Origin: Nitrospira sp. CR1.3
GTDB taxonomy: Bacteria; Nitrospirota; Nitrospiria; Nitrospirales; Nitrospiraceae
Direction of reading: 5' to 3'
NCBI GenBank assembly: GCA_014055525.1
Contig: WIAH01000016.1
Coordinates: 1 to 64,000, forward strand
Length of the DNA stretch: 64,000 bases
Positions within the stretch are counted from its first letter, which is position 1. Each line of letters opens with the position of its first letter. Made by a program: the position numbers and the translations under genes. Positions 45,711-54,779 of the stretch are shown piece by piece. Below the pieces are notes generated by a model. It made no database searches. It had not been told where the DNA came from and saw only the letters and a list, made by a program, of their open reading frames with translations.

Positions 45711-46556
45711 TCAGACGATCTGTTCAAAGGAATAGCGTTGGCGCTCAGTCAGTGGTGATGACGCTTGAGGGTTTTGTATCAGCAATCGGACCCGCGGATG
45801 ACCCCGTTGTTGCCGAGGCCGCTCGACCAGTTCCACGTTCGCTAATCGTGTCGCCGATTTTGAGGGCAGCGGTTCCACATCCCAGAAGGCGATCAGCACC
45901 GCGCCGAGGTGCCTGAGTTTTGTCAGTAGCAGGGTTACCGCGCCTGCCAGAGCCTTGACATCCAACCTGATGCCCTCGCGCCTGGCCGTCCTGTTCCCCC
46001 GCAGATCAGCCCGTGGAATGGAGATGCTCAGCACGACAGGATCGCGATAGTCGGTGAGTTGCTTGGCCTTCTGTTGGATGCGCGCCAGAATCCGGTGAAT
46101 CAGGACGGTTCCCCGATCGGTCTTGTCTTCACTCTCTTCATCGGAGATCAGACTTCGCAGCGGCAACCGTCTCCATTCTGTTGAGCCCACCATAGCCGTG
46201 ACTTCCACGAAGAAACGCTCTCGACCGACATGGCACTCGAGATCGGCGGTCCTCGCTTGCGACTCGGGCAGGAACGAAACCAGCGCGCCCGCGTGGATCA
46301 ACTGCGTGGCAAGTTCCAATTCAGCGAGCGCGGACTCGCGAACACCATAGTCATCATGGGTGAGCCGATGGATGAGCCTCCCCAGCCGCAAATAGCTTGA
46401 TCGGTCTGGGCAATGTCGATGGAGAGCGGTCCATCGCTCTCGGAGATCGCGAGAAAGGCCTTCCTCCTGTCGCTTCCAGGCGGGCAATGCAGCGCGATGC
46501 CCCTCCAGAAGATGGCTGATCAGCCTGAACGTTCTCCTCGGACGAAAACGCGCCAT
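45711..46556 (-). CDS. Hypothetical protein with nuclease-like core
   Basis: 281 residues. The stretch SQARTADLECHVGRERFFVEVTAMVG resembles the D...(D/E)xK strand pair of restriction-endonuclease-like folds, but Thr replaces the catalytic Lys. Around it are helical regions (LRLGRLIHRLTHDDYGVRE before; IHRILARIQQKAKQL after). No signal peptide. It follows the 109-residue gene by 3 nt. Not matched to a named family. Confidence 0.55.
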   Translation of the reverse strand: MARFRPRRTFRLISHLLEGHRAALPAWKRQEEGLSRDLRERWTALHRHCPDRSSYLRLGRLIHRLTHDDYGVRESALAELELATQLIHAGALVSFLPESQARTADLECHVGRERFFVEVTAMVGSTEWRRLPLRSLISDEESEDKTDRGTVLIHRILARIQQKAKQLTDYRDPVVLSISIPRADLRGNRTARREGIRLDVKALAGAVTLLLTKLRHLGAVLIAFWDVEPLPSKSATRLANVELVERPRQQRGHPRVRLLIQNPQASSPLTERQRYSFEQIV

Positions 46557-46559
46557 CCA

Positions 46560-46889
46560 TCACACCGGCTCGGAATCTTCATCATCGTTCGACGCCAGGC
46601 CGAGGGATTCGGGCCGGCGCTTGGCGGCTTCCTCACACACTTCATTCAGCCAACGGCCTGCGCACCCCAAGACTTCCCGGACCAGCGGCTCCGGCTGTCC
46701 TGTGCGCTTGATGGTCCACTGAGAAATATACTCCAGAAGCGCCTCCCGCTCGAAACAGCGCACCGACTGTAGGGCCAGTTCGGTCAATTCTCCCAATCCA
46801 GTCTTGAGAATGGACTCGACTGTCTCCCGCCCATACGAAGTGCTGGCCGTGACATATTGCACGGCACGATTCAGTTCTTGATCCGTCAT
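46560..46889 (-). CDS. Small hypothetical protein
   Basis: 109 residues from MTDQELNRAVQYV at 46889 (the frame upstream to 47057 would lie under pepF). Helical, acidic C-terminus (SNDDEDSEPV). Cytoplasmic. Probably cotranscribed with the next gene, 3 nt away. Unrecognised. Confidence 0.6.
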   Translation of the reverse strand: MTDQELNRAVQYVTASTSYGRETVESILKTGLGELTELALQSVRCFEREALLEYISQWTIKRTGQPEPLVREVLGCAGRWLNEVCEEAAKRRPESLGLASNDDEDSEPV

Positions 46890-47041
46890 GGGCGGCTCCG
46901 ATTGCCGGATTCTCACACTGAGCTGGATGGCTGTCAATGCACGCGCGTCGCCGGCGATCCGTGGACGATTTTTCTTCTCGGCTCGAAGAGCCGGGATGAT
47001 ATGATCGGACCTCCGACGGAACCACAATGGAGGAGATCGGC

Positions 47042-48841
47042 ATGCCTGGCACGACATCCCGACAGAAGAAAGGGTTTCACTCCACTGTACCGGAACGATG
47101 GGACCTGACGGAGCTCGTGAAGGATCCCGTCGAACGGCTCGATCACCATTTGGCCGAACTCGACAGTCTTGTCACCCGGATCGAATCTACGCGCCCGACG
47201 CTTTCTCCCGCGATGCCCAGCGACGCCTTTCGATCGATTCTGCAACAGACCGAATCCGTGGCACAAGGCTCCTCGCGGCTCGGTGCCTATGCCTACCTAT
47301 GGTTCTCGGAGAATACCAAGGACTCAGAAGCTCGATCGTTCAAGACGCGCGTCGAAGAGCGTCTCACCGCTCTCAATAATCGCCTGCTGTTTCTTGACCT
47401 CTGGTGGCAGGAGGTGGGCCAGGCCGACGCGGAGCGACTGATGGCCGATTCCGGTGACCTCCGTTATCACCTGGAAACGATTCGCCGGTACAAGCCCCAT
47501 ACGCTGTCGGAACCGGAAGAAAAAATCATCAACGTGAAGAACGTGACCGGTCGAAGCGCGATGAACACTCTCTACGACGTCGTCACGAACGGGTTCAGTT
47601 TCACGATACGAGAAAGCGGGAGGAAGAAGACTCTCAATCGTGAAGGATTGATGGCCTATGTCCGTAGTCCAAAGGCCTCAGTCCGCCAAGCTGCATACGC
47701 GGAACTCTACCGCGTATTTTCAGCCCAGCGGGACCTTCTGGGAGAAATCTACAAGACGCTGGCCAGCGATTGGAAATCGGAGAATATCGGGCTGCGGCAG
47801 TTCTCCTCTCCGATCGCCGCCCGCAATCTCGGAAACGATGTACCGGACGGAGCCGTCGACGTGCTGCTCTCGGTCTGCGCCAAGAACGCCGATGTCTTCC
47901 AGGCCTATTTCAAGCTGAAAGCGAGGATATGCAAGATCAAGCCGATGAGCCGCTACCATCTCTACGCGCCCCATCGGACCGAGTCCAAAAAGTACACATA
48001 TGCTGACGCCGTTTCCATGGTGCTGGAGGCCTACCGGGGGTTTTCACCGCGCCTGGCTGACCTTGCCGATCAAGTATTCAAGGAACGGCACATTGATGCG
48101 CCGACGAGACCGGGGAAGATCGGCGGAGCTTACTGCTATAGTGTCGCGCCGGGACTGACTCCCTATGTCCTGCTGAACTACACCGGAGACGCGAGAGACA
48201 TTGCGACAATGGCCCATGAACTGGGCCATGCGGTCCATGGCATGCTCGCAAGGCATCACTCCGTGTTTACCTTTCATTCGACGTTGCCGCTTGCGGAAAC
48301 GGCTTCCGTCTTCGGTGAGCGTATTCTGTCCGATGCGTTGATGAGCCAGGAAACGAGCAGGCAAGTCCGGCAGGGGCTGCTCCTCAGCCAGCTGGACGAT
48401 ATCTATGCCACGGTCCTGCGGCAGGCCTATTTCGTTCGGTTCGAGAAAACCGCTCATCAGATGATCGCCGAAGGAGCAACGGGCGACCAGCTCGCCGAGA
48501 CATATCTGGCCGAACTACGCCAACAGTTCGGGAACGCGGTCAAGGTTCCCGATGAATTTCGTTGGGAGTGGCTCACGATCCCTCACATTTTCGCCAGCCC
48601 TTTTTATTGCTATGCCTACAGCTTCGGCAATCTGCTCGTGCTGGCGCTCTATAGGACGTACAAGGAAGAAGGGGCGACCTTCGTTCCAAAATATCTTGAA
48701 CTGCTGGGTACGGGAGGTTCTCAGCCACCGGACCAGATCCTGAGAAGGATCGGCGTGGACATGACATCGGAACGCTTTTGGCAAGCCGGCTTCCGCACAA
48801 TTCGAGAGATGGTCGTTCAGCTTGAAACCACCCTTGCTTAG
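47042..48841 (+). CDS. pepF: Oligoendopeptidase F (M3 family)
   Basis: 599 residues from the ATG at 47042 with GGAGGAG seven bases before; an in-frame ATG at 47027 has no such site. The zinc motif is ATMAHELGHAVHGML (HExxH) near residue 390, with the downstream Glu in LAETASVFGE. Digests cytoplasmic oligopeptides; it could act downstream of the proteasome, which is inference only. Normal length. Confidence 0.94.
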   Translation: MPGTTSRQKKGFHSTVPERWDLTELVKDPVERLDHHLAELDSLVTRIESTRPTLSPAMPSDAFRSILQQTESVAQGSSRLGAYAYLWFSENTKDSEARSFKTRVEERLTALNNRLLFLDLWWQEVGQADAERLMADSGDLRYHLETIRRYKPHTLSEPEEKIINVKNVTGRSAMNTLYDVVTNGFSFTIRESGRKKTLNREGLMAYVRSPKASVRQAAYAELYRVFSAQRDLLGEIYKTLASDWKSENIGLRQFSSPIAARNLGNDVPDGAVDVLLSVCAKNADVFQAYFKLKARICKIKPMSRYHLYAPHRTESKKYTYADAVSMVLEAYRGFSPRLADLADQVFKERHIDAPTRPGKIGGAYCYSVAPGLTPYVLLNYTGDARDIATMAHELGHAVHGMLARHHSVFTFHSTLPLAETASVFGERILSDALMSQETSRQVRQGLLLSQLDDIYATVLRQAYFVRFEKTAHQMIAEGATGDQLAETYLAELRQQFGNAVKVPDEFRWEWLTIPHIFASPFYCYAYSFGNLLVLALYRTYKEEGATFVPKYLELLGTGGSQPPDQILRRIGVDMTSERFWQAGFRTIREMVVQLETTLA

Positions 48842-48880
48842 CTGCCTCAAAGCGTCGCTTTTACGCCGGTTTCGCAGGGC

Positions 48881-48923
48881 TTGACAAGGAAGGCTTTCGA
48901 TGGCATACTGAGAACGCTTCTCA
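48881..48923 (+). promoter_or_regulatory. Promoter with Fur-like operator before the BFD gene
   Basis: TTGACA (48881-48886), 17-nt spacer, CATACT (48904-48909). The 6-3-6 palindrome TGAGAACGCTTCTCA (48909-48923) overlaps the end of the -10 and the start site, and CATAATCGTTA continues the AT-rich Fur-type pattern. Position suits repression by Fur under iron-rich conditions. Confidence 0.5.
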
Positions 48924-48950
48924 TAATCGTTACTTCTCAAAGAGGCATTC

Positions 48951-49157
48951 ATGTTCGTCTGTCTCTGCAAGGGGATCACTGAATCGGATGTGCGCGAAGC
49001 CGGTCGCGCCGGCCTGGTAATGGCCTGTCAGTTGAGAGCCAGGTTCGGCTTAAAAGAAGCCGGCTGCTGCGGTCGCTGTTCCAAGAACATCCAGGAACTT
49101 GTCGAGTTGGCCGCAAGCGAACACCGCCTCCCCGCCCCGAACGCGGTACGAACCTAA
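48951..49157 (+). CDS. Bacterioferritin-associated ferredoxin-like (BFD) [2Fe-2S] protein
   Basis: 68 residues. Four Cys of the BFD cluster: CLC at 4 and 6, then CGRC at 40 and 43, with DVREAGRAG between. BFD reduces bacterioferritin to release iron; no ferritin gene is adjacent. A Fur-like site in front supports an iron-starvation role. Confidence 0.88.
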   Translation: MFVCLCKGITESDVREAGRAGLVMACQLRARFGLKEAGCCGRCSKNIQELVELAASEHRLPAPNAVRT

Positions 49158-49208
49158 CGCCTTTCACCCATCACAGCACCGCCATGCTTTGTGAAGCGTT
49201 GTCGATCT

Positions 49209-49814
49209 CTACTTGGCAGGCATCTGCTTCATCATCGCTGCAACTTCCGCCACTCGTCTGCCGAGGGCCTGAGCATCGGTCAATTCCTTGTTGTCGATGC
49301 CGGGACTGTCACCCTCGGTCGTCGCGGACGCGCCGAACGCTCCGCCTGCGCTGACGACGATCATCTGGTTGCCCAGCATGGCGGCAAGAATCGTCAGCAT
49401 CGTCAACTCCTTCCCGCTTGAGATCTGGCCCCCGGTCGCGAAGGCCGCGCCGACCTTGTTCTTCATCTTGAAATCGGGGAACACCCCGAACTTGAACTGC
49501 CAATCGTCAAAAAACGTTTTCACCTCTCCCGACATGTTCGACCAATAGACCGGTGAGCCGACAACGATCGCGTCCGACAAGAACAGGTCATCGGCGGTCA
49601 CCTGTCCCACCCGCTTCAACACAACTTGTGTTCCCGGAATTTCTTTCGCCCCGGAGGCAACGGCCTCAGCCATGCGCTCCGTATTGCCCGACAGGGAATG
49701 ATAGGTGACGAGCAGTCTGATGAGCGGCGCGGGAGGTTCTTCAGCGGAAGCCGCCGGGACAAGACTGCATCCTGAAAGCAGAAAGGCGAGCGCAAAAACA
49801 GTTGTCCTTGTCAT
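49209..49814 (-). CDS. Flavodoxin-fold (WrbA-like) lipoprotein
   Basis: 201 residues. The N-terminus has a lipobox (LAFLLSGC), then a flavodoxin fold: LVTYHSLSGNTERMAEAVASG is the FMN phosphate loop, VVGSPVYWSNMSGEVKTFFD and FATGGQISSGKE match WrbA-type quinone reductases. Flavodoxins are normally cytoplasmic; here the protein should be tethered outside the inner membrane. Convergent with the BFD gene. Confidence 0.8.
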   Translation of the reverse strand: MTRTTVFALAFLLSGCSLVPAASAEEPPAPLIRLLVTYHSLSGNTERMAEAVASGAKEIPGTQVVLKRVGQVTADDLFLSDAIVVGSPVYWSNMSGEVKTFFDDWQFKFGVFPDFKMKNKVGAAFATGGQISSGKELTMLTILAAMLGNQMIVVSAGGAFGASATTEGDSPGIDNKELTDAQALGRRVAEVAAMMKQMPAK

Positions 49815-49862
49815 GGAAGGCCTGAGTCTGAAGCAGAAAAGACTCGGAAGAGATGGCCGCGA

Positions 49863-50048
49863 CTAGCGACGAAAGACTTCTTCTTCCATGCGCTCTTCGA
49901 CGGAAACGTCCGTGAGGGCGCCGCGATAATCGCACTTGTGGCAGCGGACCCGCCACGATTCGATCCATTTCTCCTGGACATAGGACTGGCGGCACTTCGG
50001 GCAGACGAACACGCCCTTGACGTAGTGGACCTTGCGAACTTCTTTCAT
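49863..50048 (-). CDS. Small zinc-ribbon protein
   Basis: 61 residues starting MKEVRKVHYVKGVF. Two CxxC knuckles (CPKC and CHKC) 20 residues apart form a zinc ribbon. Acidic tail EERMEEEVF. No family assigned; nucleic-acid or protein binding is possible. Confidence 0.7.
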   Translation of the reverse strand: MKEVRKVHYVKGVFVCPKCRQSYVQEKWIESWRVRCHKCDYRGALTDVSVEERMEEEVFRR

Positions 50049-50129
50049 ACGGGCCTCCAGGCTGCTGCGAGAGAATCGCACAGCCCTGCTCGAAATATCA
50101 AGGCACCGTTTCTTGGCTCACGAGCGATG

Positions 50130-50158
50130 TTGACTGCCCCGGCGACCCTGGATAGGAT
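50130..50158 (+). promoter_or_regulatory. Promoter candidate for the DUF192 gene
   Basis: TTGACT (50130-50135), 17-nt spacer, TAGGAT (50153-50158). The expected transcript start is near 50165, the A of the ATG, so the mRNA may be leaderless. The AGGA inside the -10 could otherwise be taken for a ribosome site. Confidence 0.4.
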
Positions 50159-50164
50159 GCCCCC

Positions 50165-50617
50165 ATGCGCACGCGCTGGGCTATGGGTTTCCTCATTCTG
50201 AACCTTGTCTCCTTTCCATCTCACAGCCTGGCCGACGACCACACAATACCGGTGCAACTGCCCGGCGGGATTGTGATTTTTGCCGAAATCGCGGACACTC
50301 CGAAAAAACGGGCCGAAGGGTTGATGTTCCGGGACCATCTTCCCAAGGACCGCGGGATGCTCTTCACCTTCGGCCAGGCGCAACCCTGGACATTCTGGAT
50401 GAAGAATACAAAGATTCCGCTCGACATCATCTGGATGAACGACAAGAAGCAAGTCATCTATATCGCGCACAAGGTCCCGATCTGCACGAGGACGGACGAC
50501 AGTTGCCCGCAATATCAGCCCAACGATCCGGCCCTCTATGTCTTGGAACTTGGTAGCGGTGAGGCGGAGCGCCTGAAGATTGAGAAGGGATCGAAGCTGC
50601 AGTTCCGGACGCCGTAG
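50165..50617 (+). CDS. Exported DUF192 protein
   Basis: 150 residues: signal peptide (ILNLVSFPSHSLADD), then the DUF192 beta-barrel with ADTPKKRAEGLMFRDHLPKDRGMLF and PWTFWMKNTKIPLDIIWM. Conserved in many bacteria, function unknown. The C-terminus has YVLELGSGEAERLKIEKG, typical. Confidence 0.92.
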   Translation: MRTRWAMGFLILNLVSFPSHSLADDHTIPVQLPGGIVIFAEIADTPKKRAEGLMFRDHLPKDRGMLFTFGQAQPWTFWMKNTKIPLDIIWMNDKKQVIYIAHKVPICTRTDDSCPQYQPNDPALYVLELGSGEAERLKIEKGSKLQFRTP

Positions 50618-50620
50618 AAC

Positions 50621-50703
50621 TAGGTCAAGGTTGAGTCTCAGGTTGAGATCGAAACAGATTGATCGTTTCTGTGCTTAACCTTGACCTTAACCTCAGCCTG
50701 TGG
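50621..50703. repeat. AAGGTT-type imperfect palindrome (second copy)
   Basis: AGGTCAAGGTTGAG and CTCAGGTTGAG on one side pair loosely with CTTAACCTTGACCTTAACC and CTCAGCCT on the other. Same composition as 17268-17345. It lies between the convergent DUF192 and rsh genes and could end transcription from both. Confidence 0.6.
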
Positions 50704-50707
50704 GTCT

Positions 50708-52888
50708 CTATGACTTTTCCTGCCAGGCCCGTACCCGCCTCGCCGTAATCACCCCGTCGACTCGTTCGATAGCTTTCAACACCTGATCCAAGTGCTGCGT
50801 ACCGGACACCTCGACGATAAAGTCGAGAACCGCCTTCCGATCTTCCCGAGTCGCGATCTCCGCTCGACTGATATTCGCGTGGCATTCCGCGATCGCCGAC
50901 GACACATTCGCCAGCACTCCGGTTTTGTCCACAGCCATGACCGACACCTTGACGGCGTGCGTGCCGGGGGTGGCCGAGTCCCATTCCACCTCAACCAGTC
51001 GCTCCCGATCATAGTCCAACGCTTCAAGGTTGGGACAATCGATCGCGTGGATCGTCAGGCCTCTTCCACGCGTGATGTATCCGAGAATCCGGTCTCCGGG
51101 AACCGGATTGCAACAGCGGGATAACTGCATCAACAAATCCCGGGCTCCTTTGACCTTTACCCCTTTGTCGTCCGCTCTACCGGTCAGCGGCTTGTGGGCG
51201 GCAGGCTTCTCCTGGACAGCCGTCTCGGCTCCGGTCTGCAAAGCCGTGAGCTTGCCGACCACTTGAGATGTCGGCACATGACCGAACCCGACCGCAGCAG
51301 CCAGATCATCGGTCGTATCGAATCCCGCCTGCTGAGCGACATCCAGCAAATCGGACGACTTCAGCATCTGAGCCGGCGCCATCCCGTGACGCCGGAACTC
51401 CGACTCCAATAATCGGCGTCCGATCTCGATGCTGCGTTTCTGCTCCTCAACCTTGATCCAATGTTTGATCTTGGTCTTGGCTCGCGACGTGCGGACGAAC
51501 TTCAACCAGTCCTTATGGGGCGTCTGAGTGGGTGAAGTGAGGATTTCCACCGTATCTCCGCTCTCCAACTGGTGCTTGAGAGGGACGATTTTTCCGTTCA
51601 CCTTCGCGCCCACGCAGTGATCGCCGACTTCCGTATGGATCGCAAAGGCAAAGTCGACCGGCGTCGAGCCTTTGGGCAGCTCCTTGACGATCCCTTTAGG
51701 CGTAAACACATACACGACGTCATGAAACAGGTCCAGCCTGACCGAATCCATGAACTGACGGTTATCGGTCAGATCCTTCTGCCATTCGACGAATTGATGC
51801 AACCAGCCGAACGCCTTGCTGTCCCGATCTGTGACCCGGCCCTGCTCTTTGTACTTCCAGTGAGCCGCAATACCGTACTCGGCCACCCGGTGCATGTCTT
51901 CCGTTCGAATCTGAAACTCGACATGCTCGCCTTTCGGACCGACCACTGTCGTATGCAGCGACTGATAGAGATTGGATTTGGGAATGGCGATGTAATCCTT
52001 GAAACGCCCGGGAACCGGCCGCCAGAGGGAATGGATCACTCCCACCAAGGCATAGCAACTCATCTTCGTATCGGTCACGATGCGCAGCGCCGTCAGGTCG
52101 TAGACTTCCTCAAAGGAGATCGACTGCTTGTTCATCTTCTGATAGATGCCGTACAGGTGCTTGGGGCGGCCGTAGACCTGTCCGAACAGCCCGTTCTCCC
52201 GCATCGCCTGATTGACCAGCTGGATCACCTCACGGATGTACTGCTGGCGATCCTCATCCCGCTTCGCAACACGAACCCGTAACAACTCATGGACATCGGG
52301 CTTCAGGTGCTTCAGGCACAAATCTTCCAGCTCATTCTTGATCCATCCGATCCCCAGCCGATTGGCCAGCGGAGCATAGATTTCCAAGGTTTCCTGCGCG
52401 ATGGCCTGTCGCTTTGCCTGGCTGAGATGCTCCAGTGTCCGCATGTTGTGGAGGCGATCCGCCAGTTTGATGAGGACGACCCGAATGTCGTCCGCCATCG
52501 ACAGCACCATCTTCCGGAAGTTCTCCGCCTGCTTTTCCTCGTAACTCTTGAACGTAATCTTGCCGATCTTCGTGACTCCATCAACAAGATGCACGACATC
52601 CTTGCCGAATTCCTTCTCCAATTCCTCGGGCGTGGCCACGGTATCTTCCAGCGTGTCGTGGAGCAATCCTGCCACGATGGCGGTCACGTCCGTCTTCAAT
52701 GAGGTCAGGACCCCGGCAACGGCGATCGGATGCTGCAGGTATGGTTCGCCGGAACGGCGGACCTGACCCTTGTGCGCCTTGGCAGAGAACTCGTAGGCCT
52801 TGCGCACAACGCCCAAATCGGCGTCCGCGTGATAGCTTTTGACCCGATCCAGCAGCTGGTCGAGATCTGTCACGGTTTCGTAAACCAT
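50708..52888 (-). CDS. RelA/SpoT-type (p)ppGpp synthetase/hydrolase
   Basis: 726 residues. Order: HD hydrolase domain (AGLLHDTLEDTVAT, intact HDxxED), synthetase domain (EEVYDLTALRIVTDT, RFKDYIAIPKSNLYQSLHTT), TGS domain near residue 400 (VYVFTPKGIVKELPKGSTPVDFA), and a C-terminal ACT domain. Intact HD and synthetase motifs point to a bifunctional Rsh controlling the stringent response. It begins 4 nt after recJ ends. Confidence 0.95.
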   Translation of the reverse strand: MVYETVTDLDQLLDRVKSYHADADLGVVRKAYEFSAKAHKGQVRRSGEPYLQHPIAVAGVLTSLKTDVTAIVAGLLHDTLEDTVATPEELEKEFGKDVVHLVDGVTKIGKITFKSYEEKQAENFRKMVLSMADDIRVVLIKLADRLHNMRTLEHLSQAKRQAIAQETLEIYAPLANRLGIGWIKNELEDLCLKHLKPDVHELLRVRVAKRDEDRQQYIREVIQLVNQAMRENGLFGQVYGRPKHLYGIYQKMNKQSISFEEVYDLTALRIVTDTKMSCYALVGVIHSLWRPVPGRFKDYIAIPKSNLYQSLHTTVVGPKGEHVEFQIRTEDMHRVAEYGIAAHWKYKEQGRVTDRDSKAFGWLHQFVEWQKDLTDNRQFMDSVRLDLFHDVVYVFTPKGIVKELPKGSTPVDFAFAIHTEVGDHCVGAKVNGKIVPLKHQLESGDTVEILTSPTQTPHKDWLKFVRTSRAKTKIKHWIKVEEQKRSIEIGRRLLESEFRRHGMAPAQMLKSSDLLDVAQQAGFDTTDDLAAAVGFGHVPTSQVVGKLTALQTGAETAVQEKPAAHKPLTGRADDKGVKVKGARDLLMQLSRCCNPVPGDRILGYITRGRGLTIHAIDCPNLEALDYDRERLVEVEWDSATPGTHAVKVSVMAVDKTGVLANVSSAIAECHANISRAEIATREDRKAVLDFIVEVSGTQHLDQVLKAIERVDGVITARRVRAWQEKS

Positions 52889-52892
52889 CGCC

Positions 52893-54596
52893 TCACTCAG
52901 TCATCGTCGGTCGCACGTCACGGATGCGGAGCTGGATCCGGTCGTACCCGTTCCAGCTGTTGAGTTCGGGAATAAAGGCCAAATCGACCGGCACACGGGG
53001 AGGAATCCCTCGTTCCTGTAATGATCTCATCCCGAAACCAATACTATCAAACGGCAGGGAGCGGCCCTGCCGTACCGTCATTTTCAAGTGTTTCTCCCCG
53101 ACGGTGCGGGACTCCATTACTTCCAGGCCCTTAACAGCAAACGTCGGCTCTGGATTGCCCGCGCCGAAGGGATGCAGCGCGCCGATTTCCTGAATCAACC
53201 TGGCGGTCACCTCGGCAAGCTGTAACTCCACATCGACGTGCAACGTCGGCACCATTGTACGACCGCTTGCCCAGGCGGCGGCGACTCCGGTAAACCGCTC
53301 CCGAAACTTCTCGAGCCCGCTCTCGCGCAGAGTGACGCCAGCCGCGCTCGGATGTCCGCCGAAGGCCTCCACCAGATCCCGGCAGGCAGCCAACCCCTGA
53401 TAGAGGTCGAAGCCTCCGACCGTGCGCGCCGACCCCTTTCCCACCCCCTGTTCATCAACGGCAATGACAATCGTCGGACGGTGGAACCGTTCGACCAGCC
53501 TGGCCGCGGCAATGCCGACGACTCCCACATGCCAGCGGCGGGAAGCCAGCACGAGCGCAGCGGGCAATTCCTGTTCTTGCGCCTTCACTATGGCCACCGC
53601 CTCCGACATCATGTCGGCTTCGATCCGTTGACGTTCGCGATTGAGTTGCTCGAGCCGCTCGGCCAGCCGCTGCGCTTCAGCCGGCGACTCCGTCGTCAAG
53701 AGTTGCACTCCCAGCAGAGCGTGGTCCAATCGGCCGGCCGCATTGAGCCTCGGAGCCAACTTGAAGGCAATGGTTTCGGCCGTGCAGTCCTTCGTCACGC
53801 CCGCAACCTGCTTTAACGCGCGGATGCCGCAACGAGACCCGCGCGACAGCTGCGCCAGGCCTTCACGGACAAACCCCCGGTTTTCATCATGGAGCGGAAC
53901 CACATCGGCAATCGTGGCCAAGGCGACCAGGTCCATCAGTGACTCCAGCGGAATACCGGCATCCCCATAACGAGACTGGTAGGCCTCAACCACCTTGTAA
54001 GCCAGAGCGGCGGAGCAGAGCCCGCGGAACGGATACTGAGCGCCCGCTCGATGCGGATTCATCAGCGCCAGCGCCGGAGGCAGCTGCTCATTCGTCTGGT
54101 GATGGTCCGTGACGATGACGTCCATGCCCAGTTCGTTGGCCAGCGCCACCTCACGATGAGAGGTTGTGCCGCAATCGGAGGTGACCAGGAGCGAGATGCC
54201 TTCGCCGTGCAGCAGCCGGACAGCTGCCAGATTGAGCCCATACCCTTCTCGTTGACGATGGGGGACATAGGCGCGCACGGAAGCCCCCAAGGCGCCGAAG
54301 AACGAGAGATACAGGCTGGTCGCGGTCATGCCGTCCACATCGTAGTCGCCGTAGAAACAAACCGGCTCATGATCGACTACGGCTCGGCGTAAGCGTTCGA
54401 CCGCCTGCTCCATATCCGGAATGAGGTAGGGATTATGCGGGGGCTGATGGGACATCCAGGAAGCGGCCTCGTTCGGCGTGGTCACGCCGCGCGCGACGAG
54501 CAGCGAGGCTGTGGCGGAAGAGATGGATAGGGCCTGCGCCAGAGCCGCACGATGGGTGGGATCGATATCGCGGAAGACCCAGAGCTTGGACCTCAT
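52893..54596 (-). CDS. recJ: Single-strand DNA exonuclease RecJ
   Basis: 567 residues starting MRSKLWVFRDIDP. DHH-family motifs: FYGDYDVDGMTATSLY, LVTSDCGTTSHREV and DVIVTDHHQTNE; DHHA1 region with GGHPSAAGVTL, and the C-terminal OB fold. A 5'-3' exonuclease in recombination and mismatch repair. It is the 5' neighbour of rsh in one operon. The 182-nt gap 54597-54778 has a small hairpin near 54695 but no gene. Confidence 0.94.
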   Translation of the reverse strand: MRSKLWVFRDIDPTHRAALAQALSISSATASLLVARGVTTPNEAASWMSHQPPHNPYLIPDMEQAVERLRRAVVDHEPVCFYGDYDVDGMTATSLYLSFFGALGASVRAYVPHRQREGYGLNLAAVRLLHGEGISLLVTSDCGTTSHREVALANELGMDVIVTDHHQTNEQLPPALALMNPHRAGAQYPFRGLCSAALAYKVVEAYQSRYGDAGIPLESLMDLVALATIADVVPLHDENRGFVREGLAQLSRGSRCGIRALKQVAGVTKDCTAETIAFKLAPRLNAAGRLDHALLGVQLLTTESPAEAQRLAERLEQLNRERQRIEADMMSEAVAIVKAQEQELPAALVLASRRWHVGVVGIAAARLVERFHRPTIVIAVDEQGVGKGSARTVGGFDLYQGLAACRDLVEAFGGHPSAAGVTLRESGLEKFRERFTGVAAAWASGRTMVPTLHVDVELQLAEVTARLIQEIGALHPFGAGNPEPTFAVKGLEVMESRTVGEKHLKMTVRQGRSLPFDSIGFGMRSLQERGIPPRVPVDLAFIPELNSWNGYDRIQLRIRDVRPTMTE

Positions 54597-54763
54597 GACG
54601 CCCTCGCAAGGAAGCCTGAGCCTCGGAGACACGTAACCGGCGGTAAATTAAGGCGATACTATAAGTTCATTCCTGCTTTGTCAAACCGGTTCCTCAAGGA
54701 CCGGTGGGTGAAGACTGTGTGGGTAAGCGGAGCAGGTGGAAAGAGGAATGGAGGAAGAGTCAG

Positions 54764-54779
54764 GCGGTCGAGCGACCGC
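54764..54779 (-). terminator. Short hairpin at the pup stop
   Basis: GCGGTCG (54764-54770) and CGACCGC (54773-54779) form a perfect 7-bp stem with a 2-nt loop, overlapping the last base of the pup stop. No T-run follows on the minus strand, so it may protect the 3' end rather than stop transcription. Confidence 0.3.
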
